From: Microbacterium telephonicum
Lineage (GTDB): Bacteria > Actinomycetota > Actinomycetes > Actinomycetales > Microbacteriaceae
Length of the DNA stretch: 64,000 nt
NCBI RefSeq assembly: GCF_003651225.1
Contig: NZ_RCDB01000001.1
Coordinates: 496,001 to 560,000, forward strand
Reading direction: 5' to 3'
The notes under the pieces: model-generated
What the model saw: only the letters and a program-made list of their open reading frames with translations
Told to the model about the DNA's origin: nothing
Database searches by the model: none
Translations under genes and position numbers: made by a program
In this document: one piece after another, positions 58,846 to 64,000 of the stretch
How positions within the stretch are numbered: position 1 is the stretch's first letter
Layout: each line of letters begins with the position of its first letter

Positions 58846-60060
58846 ATGACCGAGGCCTACATCGCCGCCGTCGCCCGCTCGCCGATCGGCCGCGCCCGCA
58901 AGGGCTCCCTGGTGGGGATGCGTCCCGACGACCTCGCCGCACAGATGGTCGCGGCCGCCCTGACGCAGCTGCCGGGTCTGGACCCCGACCGCATCGACGA
59001 TCTGCTGCTCGGCACCGGCCAGCCCGCCGGCGAGCAGGGGTTCAATCTGGCGCGCATCGTCGCGGTGCTGCTCGGCTGGGACACGGTGCCTGGCACGACG
59101 GTCAACCGCTACTGCTCGTCGTCGCTGCAGACCACCCGGATGGCGTTCCACGCCATCCGGGCCGGGGAGGGCGACGTGTTCGTCTCCGCCGGCGTCGAAT
59201 CGGTCTCCCGTTACGCAGCCGGCGCATCCGACCTGCCCACGGCCGTCAACCCGCGCTTCGCATCGGCGCTGGCCGCCTCCGCGGAGCGCGCCGCGGCCGG
59301 GACGCCGGTGTGGCGCGATCCCCGCGACACGGGGCTCCTCCCCGACCCCTACATCGCGATGGGGCAGACCGCCGAGAACGTGGCGCAGCTGCGCGGCGTC
59401 ACCCGCGACGACCAGGACGCGTTCGCCGCCCGCTCGCAGCAGCGCGCCGAAGCGGCGATCGCGTCGGGGTTCTGGGCGCGGGAGATCACGCCGGTGACGC
59501 TCCCCGACGGCACGATCGTCTCCGCCGACGACGGGCCCCGGCCCGGCGTGACCGTCGAGGCGCTCGCCGCCCTCGAACCCGTCTTCCGCCCCGACGGCAC
59601 CGTGACGGCGGGCAACTGCTGCCCGCTCAACGACGGCGCCGCCGCGCTCGTGGTCGTCTCGGAGCGCATCGTGGACGAGCTCGGCATCCGCCCGCTCGCC
59701 CGCATCGTGGCGACCGGGGTGTCGGGCCTCTCACCCGAGATCATGGGCCTCGGTCCCGTCGCGGCCTCGCGTCGCGCCCTCGATCGCGCCGGACTGACGA
59801 TCGACGACATGGACCTCGTCGAGATCAACGAGGCCTTCGCCGCGCAGGTGCTGCCGTCGGCGCGCGAGCTGGGCGTCGATCCCCAGCGGCTGAACGTGCA
59901 CGGCGGCGCCATCGCGGTCGGGCACCCGTTCGGAATGACGGGCGCCCGCATCACCGCGACACTCCTCAACGGACTCGACGCCGTCGGCGGCCGCTACGGC
60001 CTCGAGACGATGTGCGTCGGCGGCGGTCAGGGCATGGCGATGGTGATCGAGCGGGTCTGA
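58846..60060 (+). CDS. Acetyl-CoA acyltransferase (thiolase)
   Basis: 404 aa from ATG 58846, 8 bp after the ACAD stop. The acyl-accepting Cys is in TVNRYCSSSLQTTRMAF (about residue 90). NCCPLNDGAAALVV, VEINEAFAAQ, NVHGGAIAVGHPFGMTGARI (catalytic His) and the final Cys in TMCVGGGQGMAMV complete the active site. It performs the thiolytic release of acetyl-CoA (or propionyl-CoA) in beta-oxidation. It is last in the operon before a strong hairpin. Confidence 0.95.
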   Translation: MTEAYIAAVARSPIGRARKGSLVGMRPDDLAAQMVAAALTQLPGLDPDRIDDLLLGTGQPAGEQGFNLARIVAVLLGWDTVPGTTVNRYCSSSLQTTRMAFHAIRAGEGDVFVSAGVESVSRYAAGASDLPTAVNPRFASALAASAERAAAGTPVWRDPRDTGLLPDPYIAMGQTAENVAQLRGVTRDDQDAFAARSQQRAEAAIASGFWAREITPVTLPDGTIVSADDGPRPGVTVEALAALEPVFRPDGTVTAGNCCPLNDGAAALVVVSERIVDELGIRPLARIVATGVSGLSPEIMGLGPVAASRRALDRAGLTIDDMDLVEINEAFAAQVLPSARELGVDPQRLNVHGGAIAVGHPFGMTGARITATLLNGLDAVGGRYGLETMCVGGGQGMAMVIERV

Positions 60061-60083
60061 CCCCGGCAGCGAGGGCACCGGAG

Positions 60084-60125
60084 GAGGGGCGGATGCCGTG
60101 TCGTGAGGCGCGGCATCCGCCCCTC
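60084..60125. terminator. Bidirectional hairpin terminator
   Basis: Two 15-nt arms (60084-60098 and 60111-60125, core GGGGCGGATGCCG/CGGCATCCGCCCC) pair around a 12-nt loop, between the convergent thiolase (+) and MaoC (-) genes. Confidence 0.88.
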
Positions 60126-60136
60126 GTCCGCGCCGC

Positions 60137-60592
60137 TCAGGCGGGTACGAGCAGGGCGATGGTCTCGGCGACGAGGGCCGGCTTGTCGGTCCCCTCGATT
60201 TCCACCGTCGTGCGGGCGCTCACCCGGAACCCCTGCGGGGCGGGCGCGACGGCGACGATCTCGGTGCGGGCGCGCACGCGCGCACCGGCGCGCACCGGCT
60301 GCAGGAACCGCACGGTGTCAAGCCCGTAGTTCACCGCCATCGCGAGGCCGGCGACGTCGAGCAGACCCGCCGTCAGATGCGGCAGCAGCGACAGGGTGAG
60401 ATACCCGTGCGCGATCGTTTCGCCGAACGGCCCGGATGCGGCGCGGTCCGCGTCGAGGTGGATCCACTGCCGGTCCTCGGTCGCCTCGGCGAAGGCGGCG
60501 ATGCGCTCCTGGTCGATGCGGTACCAGTCGCCGACCGCGGTGCGGCCGACCGCGGCGGGCAGCTCCGACGGGTGCGGCACGTGGATGCTCAT
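60137..60592 (-). CDS. MaoC-family enoyl-CoA hydratase
   Basis: 151 aa, one hotdog domain. The catalytic signature AFAEATEDRQWIHLDADRAAS..GPFGETIAHGYLTLSLLP contains the Asp-His pair of hydratase 2 enzymes. It hydrates trans-2-enoyl-CoA to (R)-3-hydroxyacyl-CoA, fitting the SDR encoded upstream in the same operon (4-bp overlap). The active-site Asp is in the form TEDRQWIHLD, as in the actinobacterial stand-alone MaoC group. Confidence 0.92.
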   Translation of the reverse strand: MSIHVPHPSELPAAVGRTAVGDWYRIDQERIAAFAEATEDRQWIHLDADRAASGPFGETIAHGYLTLSLLPHLTAGLLDVAGLAMAVNYGLDTVRFLQPVRAGARVRARTEIVAVAPAPQGFRVSARTTVEIEGTDKPALVAETIALLVPA

Positions 60593-61338
60593 GCGCGCGG
60601 CCCGCCCGCGACGTACAGCACCTGGCCCGACACGAACCCGGCCTCCTCACGGCAGAAGAACGAGGCGGCCGCGGCGATGTCATCGGGGGTGCCGGCCCGT
60701 CCCACCGGGATCTCGCGCGTGGCCGCTGCGACGAAGTCGTCGAAGGGCACGCCGATCCGCTCCGCTGTCGCGCGCGTCATGTCGGTCTGGATGAAGCCCG
60801 GCGCGATCGCGTTGGCCGTGACGCCGTACCGGCCGAGTTCGAGCGCGAGGGTCTTCGTGAACCCCTGCATCCCCGCCTTGGCCGCCGCGTAGTTGGCCTG
60901 GCCGCGGTTGCCGAGGGCCGACGTCGACGACAGGGTGACGATGCGGCCCCAGCCGGCATCCACCATGTGCGCCTGCACCGCCCGGGTGACCAGGAACGCC
61001 CCGCGCAGATGCACCGACAGCACGGCATCCCAATCCTCGACGCTCATCTTGAACAGCAGGTTGTCGCGGATGATCCCGGCGTTGTTGACGAGCACGGTCG
61101 GCGCACCGAGCTCGGCCACGACCTGTGCCACGGCGCGGTCGACGGCGTCGGCATCGGCGACGTCGGCACCGACCGCGATCGCCCGCCCGCCGGCGTCCGT
61201 GATCTGCGCGACGGTGTCGGCGCAGGAGCCGGCATCGAGGTCGAGCACGGCGACGGCGTGACCGTCGGAGGCGAGGCGGCGGGCGATGGCGGCGCCGATG
61301 CCGCGGGCGGCGCCGGTCACCAGGGCGGTGCGGGTCAT
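60589..61338 (-). CDS. FabG-like SDR (3-oxoacyl-CoA/ACP reductase type)
   Basis: 249 aa. TGAARGIGAAIARRLASDG (cofactor), VLVNNAGIIRDNLLFKM, TLSSTSALGNRGQANYAAAKAG (Ser-Tyr-Lys) and GQVLYVAGG are the FabG pattern. It pairs with MaoC for interconversion of (R)-3-hydroxyacyl and 3-oxoacyl thioesters. VLDLD after the second strand suggests NAD(H), fitting oxidation in catabolism. It lies 39 bp behind the zinc dehydrogenase on the same strand. Confidence 0.93.
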   Translation of the reverse strand: MTRTALVTGAARGIGAAIARRLASDGHAVAVLDLDAGSCADTVAQITDAGGRAIAVGADVADADAVDRAVAQVVAELGAPTVLVNNAGIIRDNLLFKMSVEDWDAVLSVHLRGAFLVTRAVQAHMVDAGWGRIVTLSSTSALGNRGQANYAAAKAGMQGFTKTLALELGRYGVTANAIAPGFIQTDMTRATAERIGVPFDDFVAAATREIPVGRAGTPDDIAAAASFFCREEAGFVSGQVLYVAGGPRA

Positions 61339-61377
61339 GAGGGTTCCTCTCGGGAGCGGGGCGGTGGGAAGGAGGGA

Positions 61378-62460
61378 TCAGAAGACGACGAGCTGGCGCA
61401 GCGTCGTGCCGGCCGCGAGCCGCGCGAACGCGTCGGGGAGGTCGGCGAGGGCGATGCGGTCGGAGATGAGGCTCTCCAGCGGCAGCAGTCCGTCGCGCCA
61501 CAGCTGCACGTACCGCGGGATGTCGCGCGCCGGCACCGCCGAGCCGAGGTAGCTGCCGACGACGGTGCGCGCCTCGGCGGTGAGCGTGAGCGGCGACACC
61601 TGGGCGAGGGCGTCGAGGGCCGGCAGTCCGACCGTGACGGTCGTGCCGCCCGGAGCAGTCAGGACGAAGGCCGTCTCGAACGCGCGGGCCGATCCCGCCG
61701 CCTCGACGACGACGGGGGCGCGGACGCCGCGCTCCACCGCGGCCTGCGGCTCCCACGCGTCGGCGGCGCCGAGCGCGCGGGCTTGCTCGAGCTTGGCGGG
61801 CACGGCGTCGACGCCGACGACGTCGTGGCCGAGGGCGCGCGCGACGAGCAGCGCCGCCATCCCGACCCCGCCGAGGCCGACGACGATGACCGGTTCGCCG
61901 GAGGCGGGTCGGCCCGCGTTGAGCACGGCGCCGCCGCCGGTGAGCACCGCGCATCCCAGCAGCGCCGCGACCTCGGCGGGCACGTCGGCGTCGACGGGCA
62001 CGACGGAGGTGCGATCGACGACCGCGTGCGTGGCGAACGCGCTGACACCGAGGTGGTGGTGCACCGGTTCACCCGTCGCGCGGCGCAGGCGACGGCCGCC
62101 GCCCACGAGCTCGCCCGCGGCGTTGGCGGCGCTGCCGGCGATGCAGGGCAGGCGTCCCTCGGTGTGGCAGCCGGCGCAGCGGCCGCATCGCGGCAGGAAC
62201 GTCATGACGACCCGGTTGCCGACGGCGACGTCGGCGACGTCGGGCCCGGTCGCTTCGACGATGCCGGCGGCCTCGTGTCCCAGCAGCATGGGCAGCGGCC
62301 GCGGGCGTGTGCCGTCGACCACGCTGAGGTCGGAGTGGCAGACCCCCGCGGCCTCGATGCGCACGAGCAGCTCGCCCGGCCCGGGTCCGTCCAGTTCGAC
62401 CGCCTCGAGGGCGAGCATCCGCCCGTCGGTCTCGTCGAGCACCGCACCGGTGATCCACAT
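61378..62460 (-). CDS. Zinc-dependent alcohol dehydrogenase (class III/MDR type)
   Basis: 360 aa from ATG 62460 with AGGAGG upstream. Catalytic zinc ligands are in AAGVCHSDLSVVDG and MLLGHEAAGIVEATG; the four structural Cys are complete in PRCGRCAGCHTEGRLPC. The cofactor motif is VVGLGGVGMAALLVARALG, then GVDAVPAKL (Asp for NAD). It resembles the mycothiol- or NDMA-dependent alcohol dehydrogenase group of Actinobacteria. It is first in the operon, 24 bp behind operator 4. Confidence 0.92.
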   Translation of the reverse strand: MWITGAVLDETDGRMLALEAVELDGPGPGELLVRIEAAGVCHSDLSVVDGTRPRPLPMLLGHEAAGIVEATGPDVADVAVGNRVVMTFLPRCGRCAGCHTEGRLPCIAGSAANAAGELVGGGRRLRRATGEPVHHHLGVSAFATHAVVDRTSVVPVDADVPAEVAALLGCAVLTGGGAVLNAGRPASGEPVIVVGLGGVGMAALLVARALGHDVVGVDAVPAKLEQARALGAADAWEPQAAVERGVRAPVVVEAAGSARAFETAFVLTAPGGTTVTVGLPALDALAQVSPLTLTAEARTVVGSYLGSAVPARDIPRYVQLWRDGLLPLESLISDRIALADLPDAFARLAAGTTLRQLVVF

Positions 62461-62484
62461 CGCAACCTCCTCGTCGCCAGCCAG

Positions 62485-62504
62485 CATACCGACCAGGCGG
62501 TATG
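62485..62504. promoter_or_regulatory. Operator palindrome 4 of 4 (upstream of ADH-SDR-MaoC operon)
   Basis: CATACCGACC-AGGCGGTATG has perfect 7-nt outer arms. The minus-strand TATGCT at its right end is a plausible -10 box, identical in position to operator 3. Confidence 0.75.
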
Positions 62505-62527
62505 TTTGCGACCGTGCCGCACCCTCC

Positions 62528-62820
62528 GGTGGTTGAGTAGCGCGCGCAGCGCGCGTATCGAAACCCGCGCACCCTCCATCACTGCCGGGTTCGGGGCGTT
62601 TCGACTCGTCGCTGTGCTCCTCGCTCAACGACCGGGCGGGGCCGCACCCTCCGGTGGTTGAGTAGCGCGCGCAGCGCGCGTATCGAAACCCGTGCACCCA
62701 TCAATGACGCCGGGTTCGGGGCGTTTCGACTCGTCGCTGCGCTCCTCGCTCAACGACCGGGAAGTCGACGCCGACGGCCACCGCGTTTCGACTCGTCGCT
62801 GTGCTCCTCGCTCAACGACC
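62528..62820. repeat. Second inverted-repeat cluster: two full units and one right half
   Basis: Two complete units (62528-62633 and 62653-62757) have the same arms as the array at 43259-44084. Their left arms carry an inner GCGCGC-type hairpin like the first unit there. A third, right-arm-only copy (62783-62820) follows. The cluster separates the ADH promoter from the molybdoenzyme stop (62837). No gene is seen in it. Confidence 0.92.
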
Positions 62821-62836
62821 GGGTGGGGCGCGAGGG

Positions 62837-64000
62837 TCAGGTGACGGAGACGAGGGTGCGCTGCCAGCCGCTGGAGCCGTTCGGGGCGATCGGCGCGGCC
62901 TCCTCGATCTGCAGGTTCCCGGCCTTGTCGACGGCGCGCACCGTCAGATAGTGGGTGCCGGGCTCGGCGTCCCACGGCAGCATCCACTGCACCCACGTGT
63001 CGGCGTTGATCGGCGACGAGAGCGTCGCCTGCTGCCAGTCGCCGTCGTCGATGCGTACCTCGACGCGCTCGATGCCGACGGTCTGCGCCCACGCGACGCC
63101 CGCGATCGGGATGCGCCCGGCCGACACCGGCTTGCCGATCTTCGGGGTGTCGACCCGTGAGGAGAATTTGATGGGCGCCTCGGCACTGTACCCGCGCGGC
63201 GTCCAGTACGCCTCGTCGGCCTCGAACGTCGTGACCGTCAGCCGGGTGAGCCACTTGGTGGCCGAGACGTACCCGTAGAGCCCGGGAACGACCATCCGCA
63301 CCGGGAATCCGTGCTCGAGCGGCAGCGGCTCACCGTTCATCGCGACGGCGAGGATCGCGTCGATCCCGTCGTCGTTGACCGAGGCGAGGGGCGTGCTGGC
63401 GGTGAACCCGTCGATGCTGCGCGAGAGCACCATGTCGGCATCCGCCGCGGGCCGCGCCTCGCGCAGCAGATCGCGCACCGGCACCCCCAGCCAGCGGGCG
63501 TTGCCGACGAGCCCGCCGCCCACCTCGTTCGACACGCACGTCAGGGTGATCGCGTACTCGTCGAGGCCGCGGGCGAGCAGATCGTCGAAGGTCAGCTCCA
63601 TCGGCTGCTCGACCATCCCGTCGATCACCAGCCGCCACTCGGCGGGGTCGATCTCGGGCACGGTGAGCGCGGTGTCGACGCGGTAGAAGTCGTCGTTCGG
63701 GGTGAACAGCGGAGTGATGCCGGGCACGTCGAGCTCGGCGCCCGCGGGGATCTCGACCGTGCTGCGCGGCGCGGGCAGACGCAGCGCGTCGCGCACGGCG
63801 CGCACCGACGTCGTCACCCCGGCCACGACCCGCGATCCGACCCCCACGATCACCGCGGCGGATGCCGCCACGGCGGCGATGAGGAAGAACCCGCGCCGAT
63901 CGACGCCCGACGGGGTCGTGTGGGATGCGGCGGGCCGCGCACGAGTCGAACCGGACGCGCGCGGACGCAGGCGCCGCACGAGCAGCAGCAGGACGACGAT
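62837..64000 (-). CDS. Sulfite-oxidase-fold molybdopterin-dependent oxidoreductase (partial, N-terminus off window)
   Basis: At least 387 aa; the frame is open to the right edge, where IVVLLLLV continues upstream of an apparent GTG at 63979. The real N-terminus probably contains several membrane helices. Within view, a further helix (FFLIAAVAASAAVIVGVG) is followed by the molybdenum domain: TPNDDFYRVDT, EWRLVIDGMVEQPMELTFDDL, the molybdenum-ligand Cys in ITLTCVSNEVGG, GFPVRMVVPGLYGYVSATKWL and a C-terminal Ig-like dimerisation domain (GVAWAQTVGIERVEVRIDDGDW). It is a membrane-anchored extracytoplasmic oxidoreductase with an unknown substrate. Confidence 0.92.
   Translation of the reverse strand: MVVLLLLVRRLRPRASGSTRARPAASHTTPSGVDRRGFFLIAAVAASAAVIVGVGSRVVAGVTTSVRAVRDALRLPAPRSTVEIPAGAELDVPGITPLFTPNDDFYRVDTALTVPEIDPAEWRLVIDGMVEQPMELTFDDLLARGLDEYAITLTCVSNEVGGGLVGNARWLGVPVRDLLREARPAADADMVLSRSIDGFTASTPLASVNDDGIDAILAVAMNGEPLPLEHGFPVRMVVPGLYGYVSATKWLTRLTVTTFEADEAYWTPRGYSAEAPIKFSSRVDTPKIGKPVSAGRIPIAGVAWAQTVGIERVEVRIDDGDWQQATLSSPINADTWVQWMLPWDAEPGTHYLTVRAVDKAGNLQIEEAAPIAPNGSSGWQRTLVSVT

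Overview
The window is GC-rich DNA (about 70 % G+C by eye) with the gene style of a high-GC actinobacterium: many GTG starts, long chains of 4-bp ATGA/GTGA overlaps, MmyB-, QsdR- and DUF222/HNH-type proteins, and dispersed inverted repeats that begin GGTGGTTGAGTAG and end GCTCAACGACC. I infer Microbacteriaceae, probably Microbacterium or a close relative. The genus is not proven by anything in the window. No rRNA, intact tRNA, CRISPR array, transposase or integrase is visible.

1-13.2 kb, envelope and redox region. A minus-strand operon (7291 to 1878) encodes a phosphodiester-glycosidase-like protein, a GT2-GtrA glycosyltransferase, a DUF4956 membrane protein, a VTC-fold (polyphosphate-polymerase-like) protein and a beta-helical lipoprotein. 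A DUF3500 lipoprotein follows. A divergent OmpR-type two-component system (7611-9799) leads into a second block: a Ser/Thr-rich exported protein, an ApbE flavin transferase, a heme-type ferric-reductase-like membrane protein, a NuoF-like flavoprotein and a ferredoxin. Related GCTTCATAG-type sequence elements lie in the promoters of all these units, so they may form one regulon. A tRNA-Ser-like 3' end (13438-13464) may mark the edge of an acquired segment.

13.5-24 kb, housekeeping and stress genes. These include a beta-hydroxyacid dehydrogenase, CinA-type amidohydrolase, a DUF3618/holin-X/BrkB membrane group, MarR with a decayed TetR fragment behind it, a GH13 enzyme coupled to a TIGR03885 flavin oxidoreductase, a DUF6766 membrane protein with an internal duplication, and a TupA-like ATP-grasp enzyme.

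24-36.6 kb, glycan locus. A minus-strand GT4-GT2-GH65 operon diverges from a plus-strand operon of seven genes, each overlapping the next by 4 bp. These comprise five glycosyltransferases, an EEP-fold phosphatase/nuclease-like protein and a fusion of a YjdF-like membrane domain to a GT4 glycosyltransferase. No flippase, polymerase or export ABC transporter is visible.

36.7-44.1 kb holds an SQR-like flavoprotein, a decayed CPBP protease, a DUF2945 protein, an MmyB regulator with cupin and zinc alcohol dehydrogenase, a DUF222/HNH protein and a seven-unit inverted-repeat array.

44.1-62.5 kb is a catabolic island. It has a Liv-type ABC importer, acyl-CoA ligase, two acyl-CoA dehydrogenases, MaoC hydratase, SDRs, thiolase, thioesterase, an APH-like protein, two oxidoreductases and two TetR regulators. 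Four 20-bp palindromes (consensus halves CATACCGACC/GGTCGGTATG) sit just upstream of four of its transcription units. This points to CoA-dependent beta-oxidation of an imported carboxylic acid of unknown identity. A second repeat cluster and a partial sulfite-oxidase-fold molybdoenzyme close the window.
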